Shown here: in pieces, positions 11,925 through 24,239 of the stretch | Numbering within the stretch: position 1 is the first letter of the stretch | Layout of the letters: every line of letters begins with the position of its first letter | Assembly (NCBI GenBank): GCA_947650365.1 | Contig: OX393553.1 | Location: 71,037,463 to 71,101,462, forward strand | Source: Chamaelirium japonicum | Lineage: Eukaryota; Streptophyta; Magnoliopsida; Liliales; Melanthiaceae | Length of the DNA stretch: 64,000 bases | Direction: 5' to 3' | Program-made: the position numbers and the translations under genes | The notes under the pieces: generated by a model | The model's input: the letters and a program-made list of their open reading frames with translations, nothing else | Database searches by the model: none | What the model was told of the DNA's origin: nothing

Positions 11925-12130
11925 AGCGTAAGGTACCTTCAATTTAAATGTAAAGATTAATAACAATTAGCGATAGAACCATGTTGGAAAAATAACAAAA
12001 GACATCAGCTGAAGTTTAAAAAGGAAGATTAATAACATCAGCTGAAGTTTAAACAAGAAAAATAGCAAAAGACAAATTGATGTATACTGCAAAATTACAA
12101 GGCCTAAGAAATCAAGTAACAACAAAATTC

Positions 12131-12247
12131 AAACATTAATTCAATGATTCAGTGCAGTTGGAAATCATATTTTGACATTAATTGAATGATTCAGTGCAGT
12201 TGGAAATCATATTTTGACATTAATTGAATGATTCAGTGCAATTAGGA
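12131..12247. repeat. tandem repeat, ~52-bp unit x 2.2
   Basis: The unit starting CATTAATTCAATGATTCAGT and ending in TTGGAAATCATATTTTGA is present twice, then partly a third time, with few changes. It is upstream of TNPD on its transcribed strand. Confidence 0.7.
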
Positions 12248-12249
12248 AT

Positions 12250-13800
12250 CAGGAAATCTATCACTATTATGTATGAACAGGCACCAGATAGACCAAATTC
12301 CTCATCTTCATCATCATCATTATCCATGTCTTATCCCATCAACGATGGGGTCGACTATACGGAAGATTTGACACAAAAATTTCAAATCAGACTGTAGTAG
12401 ACCCTCTAAAGATTCATTAGTCTTACAGGTAGGTTTTGCAAATCAGGGTCTTGTTAGAGATAGAAGAAATGAACAAACAGTGCAGATAGACCCTTCGGTC
12501 GTTACCCGATAGCCCTTCGGTCGTTAGATCTTCCGCATCGGCCATGTGATGGTCGTTAGATCACCCAGATTCAATGTACAGTACTGCAGAAGCTATGGAA
12601 TTTATTCTAATTCCTTCATGATGATTAGTGAGAGGCATGCATAGTAATTGCAATGTTTTGTATTTGGAAGTATGTAATGCTTACTCATCTTGAGTTAAGC
12701 CTTAATCTATTTCACACTAATAAAAATAAAACTATTTCACAAATGATGAGATGATGAGTTTATGATTAGTACGTTTTTTGGTAATGGAATTGACAAGAGG
12801 CTATGGCTTTATTTTTTTTGCCCGGTTGAAAGGTTTCTAGAAAACTACGGAAGGACGAGTACATGGGCGTATGGGGTGTCTACTATATTTAAAAAACCCA
12901 TACACAAATTTCAGGTCTCTCATCTTTCTTCGAGCACATAAACTACATGGACAAATTGTTTTGATACGGTTAGTATGATGTATACCATCTACTAAAGTCT
13001 TTGTTAAAACTTCAATTAGTCATATCAGGTTGAACATTCACTTGATATTGGTATGAACAAGAATAACCTTGTGATCACATAGGCAATAGATCTGAACATC
13101 AACGCTAATGGAGATGACCAATTGCTGGAATCTCAGTTTTTATACTGTTGGCATCTGAAAAGGTCTCCATGGATAATATTTTGATGAAAGAAAGCAGAAA
13201 AAATTAATAAATGCAAGGATGCCTTAGCCTTGGTGCAAGAAACACATGGGACAATGGCAATAACATTTTTCCAGTGATTATGGAATAAGCGCAAGTACAT
13301 GAGAGTTGGGATTCACTATAAAATGTACCTCAAAAGCGCAGAGGGGAACAACAAATGTCCTCCAAACGACAGAGTCAGGATATGAAGTGCAATGGGAGGT
13401 ATGATCCAAAGGAAGAACTTTCCTTTCAAAAGAAACAAAACCTGTGGGCGCACACTGACATATCCTCTCAAAATAGTGAATAAGGCACTTTCTTTTCTGT
13501 TCTTGGCTCTGTTTCACATTGGGATGAAGGGCCCTGTGGAAAATAAGAAAGTTTCTCAAGGAACAATTAATAATAAGAATTGCCAAGTCAGATCTCATAA
13601 TATTCAAAATGAGATAAACAAGACTACACACAAAGATGAAATCATTCAATGACAAATGAGCTTTGATAAATTTGCAACTCTGTTAGGACTAGGAGAAGAC
13701 AGATAAAATAAATTTTCACTTTACAGAATTTTAGTAGGCAAAACCAAGGACTGCAAAAAAATTCATCAACTTAACAAAAAACAATAACAGTAAATTATTA
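12250..13800. other. AT-rich DNA with no recognised gene
   Basis: Small frames of about 125 codons or fewer on both strands overlap each other and show no known motif. A short repeat CCCTTCGGTCGTTA occurs twice at 12494-12526. It may include the lost right part of the CACTA element. Confidence 0.4.
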
Positions 13801-13805
13801 TGATC

Positions 13806-13918
13806 AAGATCCGTCTTTGTGGATCTCAATTCCAAATAACAGTAAATAACAGGCAATGCCGATTGTTCAAACAATGATCCGTCTGTGGATCTCAAACAAT
13901 GATCCGTCTTTGTGAAAG
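13806..13918. repeat. imperfect repeat around GATCCGTCTTTGTGGATCTC
   Basis: The phrase occurs about three times (13808, 13876 and 13900) with small changes, followed by poly(T) at 13920-13936. The origin is unclear. Confidence 0.5.
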
Positions 13919-13999
13919 TTTTTTTTTTTTTTTTTGAAGAGAGATTTTAGATGTTTAAAGCTAGCAAAAAAAAAAAAAAGAAGCAGATGGGGTTGATCA

Positions 14000-14660
14000 C
14001 CAATCCATACATACCTCAAGCGGCAGGCGAAGGGTCCGTCACGAGCAATGGATTTAGGTTCCGCGGGTGGGATGAGATCTCGCAAGAAGAGTCCGTGATA
14101 CTTGGGTTCCTTCTCTTGAGCAGGTTCGTCTGGGTTATAATCTTAGTCCTCGCCGCCAAAAGGGAGAAAACCTTGATTTTCGTTGAGGTCTTCGTTCTCC
14201 TGATAGCTTTCGAAGGGCTGAATCTCTCGCCTTGAGGCAACAAACGCTTGTGAAGGATCTCACTGAGAAGGTCCTTGAAGAGTGCCAATGCCACTTGACA
14301 TTATCCGGCTTTGTGCGAAAGCTAGTTGCCTATAGTAGCTGCAACATATCTTTCCGGTCTTGCTCTCTCTCTAATGACAATGACACTGTGAGATGCGGAC
14401 TCCAACACAAGGTGCCTCTCGAAAATTGTACCTTAGAGTGCACCGAGGTCCCACAAACCCGTGTCAAGACGTAGAGGTGTGAGAACAAGTGGCTCATCGT
14501 TGTGTCACCCAACCTCGTCTTCCATGTGTCCAGGTGCAGATCTAGGAGGAGGTGGAAGGTAGGGGCCTATTCTAACGGGGGGACCTAGGGAGGAGGGAGG
14601 TTGAGAGAGAGGAAAATGCTTTGGCTTTTAGTGAATATATATTCAAAATATTTTTAGAGG
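14000..14660. other. unassigned stretch, no supported gene
   Basis: Overlapping frames of 60-94 codons exist on both strands (for example minus 14294-14016 and plus 14232-14474). None has a recognisable domain. Base composition is less AT-rich than the neighbours, so a decayed gene fragment is possible. Confidence 0.3.
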
Positions 14661-14678
14661 GTCAAAACCGTTCCAAAT

Positions 14679-15288
14679 AAGGATGGCCACGGGATAAGCT
14701 AAATGGGAAACCCAACCCGACCTGACCTTATTGAGCTGGGTTTGGGAAGGAACTAGTTGGGTGTAGGCGGGTTTGAAATTTATGAAATAAAACCCGATCG
14801 GATTTTGGATGGGGTCAAGATTAGCCTACCCCAACCTGTCCCGACCCGATTACACATATGTTTTTTTTTGCCGTTTGATAATTTACTCGGATGTAGTTTA
14901 TTATCGTATTTTTATGTTTTACCAATACTATAGTTAAGGAGATAATACAACTCATGCATTTTGTTTAATTGGTTGTAAACTTGTAGCAAGTTATACATTT
15001 TCATTGTAGCGTATCTGTTTAATTCATTCAATGTATATATGTTTAACTAAAACATAGAAACTGTTGTTTAATATTATAATGAATTTAGTTCTCAATATGT
15101 TCATTGATTCTCTTAACAAAAATAAGTTTAATTTAAAATATATATAATCAATTAGCTTGGACTTGTTATGCAAAAACATAATTAGGATGGAACGGGACGG
15201 GTTTGAGTTTTTACTAATTTGAGTGGGATGGATTTTGGATAAGATATTTCTTAGCGGGATGGGATCGGGATGGCTAGACCCGTCCCTT
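14679..15288. mobile_element. 610-bp hAT-like element with target duplication GTTCCAAAT
   Basis: The left end AAGGATGGCCACGGG and the reverse complement of the right end (AAGGGACGGG) form short inverted termini. Subterminal DNA is CCCGACC/GGGTTTGGG-rich and the core is AT-rich. GTTCCAAAT stands directly before (14670-14678) and after (15289-15297). If the first T belongs to the element, the duplication is 8 bp as in hAT; otherwise it is 9 bp as in MULEs. Confidence 0.75.
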
Positions 15289-15371
15289 GTTCCAAATCTT
15301 TCACCGGTCACAAGCATGTTTCCAATCAAGGGCCAACCAAGTTGCCAACCTTTTTAGATGAACAATTCTTT

Positions 15372-15800
15372 GCTCCAATAGGTGTTGGAGCAACAGGCTC
15401 CAACAGCTGATGTGGCACTCAATGATTGGACCATACCCATGTAAAACATGTAGGGTCTACTACTCAAAAAAGCTATCATGTGGGGCCCACATTATCACTA
15501 TAGGCTAAGGATTTTTTTATAATTGGTTTACTTCATGATAATGGAGTAGGGTAATGCTACTAGTACAATCTCCATCGACAATCAAAAAAATAAGCCAGAC
15601 CCAAAAAGTGGTGGCAGGGCCCAGGGGTAAAAAACAAGCCAGACCCCAGAACCCTGACACTACTTCTTTGGCTCTGGCTTGTTTTGTAGATTGTTGATAG
15701 AGATTATACGAGTAGCTAGCATTACTCAGTGGAATACGGTCCAATCATTGATTGCCACATTAGGTGGTTGGAGTCCTGTTGCTCCAACACCTATTAGAGC
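15372..15800. mobile_element. MITE with ~60-bp inverted repeats (copy 1)
   Basis: The left arm from GCTCCAATAGGTGTTGGAGC through GATGTGGCACTCAATGATTG matches the reverse complement of the right arm ending TTGCTCCAACACCTATTAGAGC, with few differences. The flanks AACAATTCTTT and AGTATTGTCC extend the similarity weakly. It is non-coding. A sister copy follows immediately. Confidence 0.78.
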
Positions 15801-15826
15801 CCAGTATTGTCCTTTTTATATGGAAG

Positions 15827-16580
15827 AACAATACTTAGCTCCAACAGGAGTTGGAGCAATGGGCTTCAGCAGTTGATGTGGCAATCAATGATTGACCCAT
15901 ACCCACTCTTTTTTTTTAAGAAATCCCACTCGGTGTTGAGGGGGGGGGGGGGGCGGGGGGGTTGGGTTTCGGCCTAGACCCCTACCACTTTATTGAATGA
16001 AGGAAGAATCTGGGTTACAATTAGCCGATCGGCTGAGAAGTGAGATCAAGGAGGAAAGCCGGTGCACCAAGGGGTGCATTACAAGCCCAAAGGTGGAAGA
16101 GGGACGTAATCTGCGAGACAAGGGAATCAACTCAGCCCGACTTCCCTTGGAAGGTACGTATGTTCCGCTCAAGCTAGATAGCTCATGAGATCCTGACAGC
16201 AAGGATATCCCACCCCTTCCTATCCGGACCTCTAAGATGTCTCATTCTCCAGGTGCCCCACAGTGCCCTAACGGACCCCGGCGCAACGCTCCAGTTAAGT
16301 TTGGTCAGAAAGTGAGCCTAGCTAGAAGTCGCAGAGTAGTAGAAGATGATCGGCTGTTTCATCCTCCCGTCCGCATGAGCCATACCCACTTGAAAACCAA
16401 TACTTAGTATCTACTTATCCATAACCTATCATGTGGGGCCCATTTTACCACTTTAAACTCAGAGCTTTTTTTTAATTGGTTTATTTAATGGTAGTGGACT
16501 ATGATCCAATCACTGCTTGCCACATCAGCTTGTTGGTGCCCGTTGCTCCAACAACTGTTGGAGCCACTATATGGAATAGT
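15827..16580. mobile_element. sister MITE (copy 2), split by a LINE tail
   Basis: The left arm (GCTCCAACAGGAGTTGGAGC, then GTTGATGTGGCAATCAATGA) and the right arm (GCTTGCCACATCAGC, then GTTGCTCCAACAACTGTTGG) belong to the same family as copy 1. It is interrupted by the insertion at 15908-16379, which carries its own target duplication. Without that insertion it would be about 270 bp. Confidence 0.72.
15908..16379 (-). mobile_element. 5'-truncated LINE tail, minus strand, with 11-bp target duplication
   Basis: CCATACCCACT occurs at both edges (15897-15907 and 16380-16390). A poly(T) run follows the left copy, so the 3' end of the element points left. The tail phrase (GGCCTAGACCCCTACCA, plus orientation) recurs at 62909, showing a shared 3' UTR family. 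The far part can be read as the zinc-binding region after RT (GREDETADHLLLLC). A G-run of about 25 (15940-15960) lies in the tail. Confidence 0.78.
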
Positions 16581-16584
16581 GGCC

Positions 16585-18416
<1,832 letters not shown>

Positions 18417-18637
18417 TTTTTTTTTTTTTTTGAAGGGACCACTATAGTGCGCTCAGTGCATCACGTGTTAGCGTGTCGGCACAAGATCGCTCTTATCTGG
18501 AAAGTTCGCCACTATGACGAGAGTGCGACCCGCCACAACAGAGCGGGAGAAAATATGTTGTAGCACTTATTCGAACCCTTGACCAAGGCCAAAGGTTGCA
18601 TAGGTCTTACCAACTAGGCTGCCAGTTGGAGATGAGA
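18417..18637 (-). mobile_element. tRNA-derived SINE, minus strand
   Basis: On the minus strand the 5' end holds a pol III A box (TAGTTGGTAAGA) and, about 35 bases on, a B box (GGTTCGAATAA) after AAGG. A body of about 150 bases ends in a poly(A) run (T-run at 18418-18431, plus strand). Length and order fit plant tRNA-derived SINEs. The target duplication is not clear. Confidence 0.72.
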
Positions 18638-18914
18638 TGAGTTTTGTATGAGGTGAGATCGAAGAGACGCTTTTGCACGTACCGAAGTGAGGCGAAGCAA
18701 GAGAACCCGAAAGCAGAAGCGCTCGCTCTGTCCATCTTCCTCAAAAATTCTATAATTATAGCAAAAAAATAAAAAAATAAAGCTATTTATGAAAATAAAA
18801 AGCTATCCAAACAAATTACATTTTGCAAGCCAGCCTACCCTAGACAATGTCAATGTATAAAGCTATGTTTCTTCCTACGCTTGGAAGTTCCAACATCAAC
18901 TTCGACCGTCAAAC

Positions 18915-19322
18915 TAAGGGTGCAATGGGTGGGATCGGGACGGATTCGGGTCGGGTTGAGACATAGGTATAAGGGCAAAACACCCAATCCGAATCTAACC
19001 CGTTTAATAAACGGGTCAAAAACATAAACCCATGTAAACCTATCGGGCTAGGTCAAGACAGGCCGGATTGGGCCGGGTTTGATCAGGTTGGTTTGAGTTG
19101 GGTCGGGTTGGCACGGGTCGGATTGACACGACCCATTTGGTAAACGGTTCAAGTCAGGTCAATCGGGTTATAAGTACAACCCCGAACTCGACCCATTAAA
19201 TAAACAGGTCAATCGGGTCGACCCGTTTATGACCCGAGCCTGTTTAGACTAAATCCAAACCCGCTAACTTTGGGTCGGGTTCAGATCGGGTTGGCGGGTC
19301 GGGTTAAGGATTGCCACCCCTA
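18915..19322. mobile_element. 408-bp hAT MITE with perfect 8-bp target duplication
   Basis: CGTCAAAC stands immediately before (18907-18914) and after (19323-19330). The right end reads ATTGCCACCCCTA and the left TAAGGGTGCAATGGG, the usual plant hAT termini. The interior is almost entirely GGGTCGGGTT / AACCCGACCC text. Non-coding and non-autonomous. Confidence 0.92.
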
Positions 19323-19330
19323 CGTCAAAC

Positions 19331-19461
19331 GAATCTTGCCAACTACCAAGCTTCGAAAATGCTCCGGCAAAAGATGTATAGGGAAAATCTTGCCTTGCTA
19401 CCCTAGTGCCATTGGCCTAGTCGATCATGCGACCCATTGTATTATCGTTTAGTCAGTCACA
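19331..19461. other. spacer before copia A
   Basis: Short unassigned DNA between the hAT MITE and the 5' LTR. Confidence 0.3.
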
Positions 19462-20050
19462 TGTTCTTCGGCCAAGGAGAAATCATTAGTATGCTAATTA
19501 TCTGAGAAATCATCTTGCCGACCGATCGATCTAAGGCACTCGAAGCAAACTCCAATGGAAGACCGATCGACTCTTTATTTATCAGATCGATTAGAATTGC
19601 ACGTGTTGGTGTTGACCTAGGTTTGAGCTAATCCGATTGGTCTGTCTGTCTGTTTCAGGATCGATTTCAAACTGTTTTGGGTTTGGGGATCTTCCTACTA
19701 TATAAAGGAAATGTTAAGGGTTTATTAATTTAACCGTTCAAAAAAAAAAAATGTCAAGGGTTATTTGTAATATAGGAAAACCATTGGGTTTGGAGAACCG
19801 TCGTGAGGGGTTTGCTTGAGGGTTAAAGAACCCTAATTATAATCTGTTTGATTTTGATAGCGGAATTTTCTGTTGTCGTCGGTGGACGTAGGCCAAAGAC
19901 CGAACCACCTACATTTTTTGTCTCCTTTCTAGTTTGTTTTTTTTATCATTTCTTTGCTTTGGAATAATTTACTTGTTGAATCTTCATGGTATTGTATTTG
20001 CATTAAATCTATATCATTTGAATTGGTTCATCGGGCCTCCTCGGATAACA
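19462..20050 (+). repeat. 5' LTR of copia A
   Basis: Homologous to 43334-43911. Shared landmarks include ACTCGAAGCA, TTTATCAGAT, a promoter CTTCCTACTATATAAA, GAACCCTAAT/GAACCCCAGT and the end GGATAACA/GCACAACA. It ends in CA at 20050, three bases before the primer-binding site. The left boundary (TGTTC at 19462) is less certain. An A-run insertion at 19740 is absent from the 3' LTR. The two LTRs are visibly diverged, so the insertion is old. Confidence 0.8.
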
Positions 20051-20053
20051 AAC

Positions 20054-20065
20054 TGGTATCAAATC
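20054..20065 (+). promoter_or_regulatory. primer-binding site of copia A
   Basis: TGGTATCAAATC starts 3 bases after the LTR and matches the initiator Met-tRNA 3' end (usual TGGTATCAGAGC) at most positions. Confidence 0.75.
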
Positions 20066-20100
20066 ATCAAGGTTCTTGATCTAGAAGATTTGTTTGGTTG

Positions 20101-21000
20101 ATTCGATTGTCTAGGAAGATGATAGAGTCGTCTGATAAGTACTCTATGTCTATGAAGATAATAATCTCAAACGCAAAATTTGAGGTTGAGAAATTTGACG
20201 GTATGAATAACAAAGTTATGGATATTATGATTCAACAAGAATTTGACGGTATGAATAACGAAGTTATGGATATTTTTTATTCAACAAGAGTTGGATGTTA
20301 TTTTGGAAAAGTAGAAACCCAAAAAGATGTCGGACAAGGATTGAGATATGAACAACCATCAAGCGTGCAACATGATTCGGCTTTGTCTTGCAAAAGATCA
20401 AAAATATTTTGTTATGAAGAAAAAAATATATTATGGAGTTGTGAATGAAAGAGGATATGCAGCTATGCCAAAGTGCATTAAAAATCAACACTATTTGAAG
20501 AATAATTTTTTTCATTTTCAATACAAGAAGGGAATTCCATGACAGAGCATTTGAATGGTTACAACAAAATTCTTACAGATCTACAAGCAGATCTACAAAA
20601 TTTGGATGTTACAAATTATAGATGAGGATAATACATTATTGTTATAGCTAAATTCTTAAACCGATATATATGAGCATTTGAATACTACTTTGTTGTATGG
20701 GAAGGAGACCATTACTTTTAATGAGGTGTCTAATGCTTTGATGAATAATGAGTATCAATTAAAAAACAAGTAGTTTCATAATAGCTCGTCATCAGAATTC
20801 CTGACCATCAGGGGTAGATCAAAAAGTAAGAAATCTACAAAGTACGAGAAATTTCATTCGAAGTTGAGAAAAACACTAATAGACAGAAAAATTCACGCAA
20901 AGAATGAGTGTACCTATTGTCACAATAATGACCATTAGAAGAAGGCCAATATTGAAGAACAAGGACAAGAAGAATGTGAATGCGAATATTGCTAGCCAGA
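20101..21000 (+). pseudogene. copia A gag remnant
   Basis: The frame contains SNAKFEVEKFDGMNN, a typical start of copia gag, followed by a tandem duplication of the EFDGMNN-EVMDI segment (about 20190-20275). Downstream are frameshifts. A decayed zinc knuckle (ECTYCHNNDH) lies near 20905, followed by a stop where the last Cys is expected. Non-functional. Confidence 0.75.
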
Positions 21001-22077
21001 GGATGCTGATTTAGATATTACTCTTACTAGTTCATCTTTGCTATGTGACTTAGATGGGTAGATTCAGGATTCAAGCTGTATATATCATATTTATCCCAAC
21101 AAAAAATAGTTTTTTAGCTTTGAGGAATTGGATGGTAGAGTTATTTTTATGCGCAATGACAGTACCTATAAAATAAAAGGGATAAGTAAAGTCAGACTGA
21201 AGTTGAACGATGAACAATTAAAGAACTGACTGATACTAGACTTGAAGAAGGATATCATATTATTGAGTAATTTATATTTTAAGGGCCTTAAAATTACTGT
21301 TGAACGTGTAGTCTTAAAGGCCATTTTAGGTGTATGTGTTCTGATGTAAGCTATTCGTATGTAGAATCTGTACTTTTTACAGGAAAATATAATTATTGGT
21401 GATGTAACAATTATAGATTCTGGAATTACCATACTTGGTATATACGGTTAGGGCATACAGATGAAAAAGCATTAGAAAGATTTGTGAAGCACGACCTACT
21501 GAAAGGTACAAAGACTAGTAAACTTGAATTCTATAAACATTGTATTCTAGGCAAGTAGACAAAAGTCAAAATTAGCACCGCAATTTATTAAATTCAGGGG
21601 ATCCATGTCGATGTTCACACGAGGTTTGATGATGTACCAAAGTTGCAACTTTAATTTGGGAGGTAAGACTTGTTTTGTCTCATCCATTGATAATTACTCT
21701 ATGAGAGTTTAGGTGTTTACGATGTGACACAAGTATAAAGTCTTATACATGTTTTTTGAGTGGAACAAAATGATTGAGACGTACTCAAATAGGTAAAAAA
21801 AAAAAAAAATCAAGAGGCTGAGGTCAAAAAATGATGGTGAGTATAAGTCAAATCTGTTCTTGAAAGTATGCTAAGATGAGGGTATCGTTGGACATTTCAC
21901 AGTCAAAGAGACACTTCAACTAAACGGGGTGGCAGAATGCATGAATCATCTTTTGTTGGACAAGGTATGATGTCTGTTTTCTAATACTGGATTGGGTAAA
22001 GAGTTTTGAGCTGAGGCATTGACTGATGCATGTCATCTTATAAATAGATTACTTGCAGCAGCGAATAGTATTAGGAT
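21001..22077 (+). pseudogene. copia A protease and integrase remnant, cut off at 22077
   Basis: The protease region reads DSSCIYHIYPNKK near 21070, where the family has DSGC and an H/C pair. Integrase signs are KIKRLRSKNDGEY (21800), HFTVKETLQLNGVAE (21895) and ALTDACHLINR (22020). Many stops are present. Coding similarity stops at about 22077 where LTR-like DNA beginning TGTATG starts. The next copia block appears at about 35561. Confidence 0.75.
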
Positions 22078-23057
22078 TGTATGCCCTCAAACAATAGGAT
22101 AATGATTTTGTGCATAAAGAATGGATATAATATGTTTGCATTCATGTGATGAATGGTAGAACAGAAAATCCTTAAGTGGTCTAGGTGTGATTCATTTATA
22201 TGAGTATTCGATTCATATATAGAGATATGATCAAAAACATGTACTAGACATTTTAAATTAGTCACAGTCGATAGTGAGATCGGATATCTCACTAGGTGGG
22301 CTATAGCATTATTGACTCCCAATTTGAGGGTGGTAATCTCATACCATTGGAATGGTCAATTCCAAGTTAATATGCTAGTGCATGCAATGTATTGACGGAT
22401 CATGAGTAAACCCAGTGACATAATACTGTTAGGGATATTATATTATTCAAGTCATTAGGGTTCTCATAACTTATATGATCGATATGCTCTTAATCCTGAG
22501 AGACTAGTGAGCCCTGAGCTTATGCTCAGTTATATTGATTTATCAATCAGTGAGGTCTTTAGGACCAACACCTAAATATCTTGGGTAACTGAGTATGGGT
22601 TACAAGAAACCCAAGATCTTAAGATGGAATCCACTCATTGTAAAATATTAAGTATCCCCATAAGTTGATCATTAGTTTTGAACATCGAAACTTAATTAGT
22701 TACTGGTTAGTGGATGTTCCACTAAGGTGGATGTTCAAATAGGTTTGATCAAGCTTCATGGAGTTCAAGATGTGACACGAGCTGGTTAGATAGTTTACCA
22801 CAGTAAACTAGTTGTGTTTTCGGATACACTGATATGGAGGGGATAATCGTAAGTTATAGGAATAGAGATTGTCTTGTTAATCCGTAGTGCAGTCATCACC
22901 ATTTAGTGGAATTAGTGTTGACTAACATAGGACATGAGCATGACCGAAGAGTTTGGTCGGGATGCTCGAGCCTGAGTTAGAGCCACGTTAGAAGACCCTA
23001 GGTGATCCCAACTACGATCCAAAGTGACTCGAAACTAGTATGTGATTACACGAGGGA
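22078..23057. mobile_element. LTR-like insertion into copia A (left part)
   Basis: It begins TGTATGCCCTCAAAC exactly where integrase similarity ends, and is non-coding with the texture of a long plant LTR. A matching inverted dinucleotide end, CATACA, occurs at 35555-35560 just before copia A resumes, so 22078-35560 may be one LTR or LTR element blown up by (TA)n insertions. The flanking pentamers (AGGAT, AGAAA) do not match well. Inference. Confidence 0.5.
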
Positions 23058-23077
23058 ATTATATATATATATATATA
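23058..23077. repeat. short (TA)n
   Basis: About 9 TA units at the left flank of the GGGTCAGG element. Confidence 0.9.
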
Positions 23078-23825
<748 letters not shown>

Positions 23826-23932
23826 TTGTCCTCCCCCCACCTTGATCGGCACCCCGATGACGCCCTCTTACCCGATCGAAACCCTAATCTCCCCCGGCCT
23901 CCCTCTACCCCAATCGGAGACCTAATCGTGGC

Positions 23933-24229
23933 CTGCCTCCCTCTTCACTGGTTTCGATCGCGTGCGAGCTGTCCTCCGAGTCGGCCGATCGGAGAGGAAG
24001 AAGAGCAGCAGATCGGAGACCGTGCGAGCAGCTGCCTCCCTCTTCACTGGTTCCGATCGCTTGCGAGCTGTCCTCCGAGCCGGCCGATCGAAGAGGAAGA
24101 AGAGCAGCAGATCGGAGACGGTGCGAGCAGCTGCCTCCCTCTTCACTGGTTCCGATCGCGTTCGAGCTGTCCTCCGAGCCGGCTGATCGGAGAGGAAGAA
24201 GAGCATCAGATCGGAGACGGTGCGAGCAG
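23933..24229. repeat. 99-bp minisatellite, three copies
   Basis: Copies start CTGCCTCCCTCTTCACTGG at 23933, 24032 and 24131, exactly 99 bases apart, and are nearly identical. As 99 is a multiple of three, all frames stay open across it, which explains the 190-codon plus frame and the long minus frames here. There is no evidence that it is translated. Confidence 0.88.
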
Positions 24230-24239
24230 CTGCCTCTGC

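Larger units (their letters stand above)
4143..12000 (-). mobile_element. CACTA (En/Spm) DNA transposon, right end not found
   Basis: The left end at 4143 reads CACTACAG and is followed by dense subterminal repeats. Two genes on the minus strand match the CACTA arrangement: a TNPD-like transposase (11924 to about 9707) and a downstream TNPA-like gene (about 8704 to 6757). Stops in TNPD show it is inactive. I found no TAGTG-type right end with a matching 3-bp duplication, so the right limit given is only the start of TNPD plus a short leader. The nearest candidate, CTGTAGTA at about 12394, has no matching target site. Confidence 0.8.

Noticed and set aside
12394-12402. CTGTAGTA as the right end of the CACTA element
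   Set aside because: One base off the expected CTGTAGTG, no matching 3-bp duplication (ATA on the left), and no subterminal repeats next to it.
15940-15961. Long G and C runs (also 45638-45660, 53671-53696, 59948-59968) as functional G-quadruplex sites
   Set aside because: Pure mononucleotide runs inside repeats; lengths are unreliable in assemblies and no regulatory context is seen.
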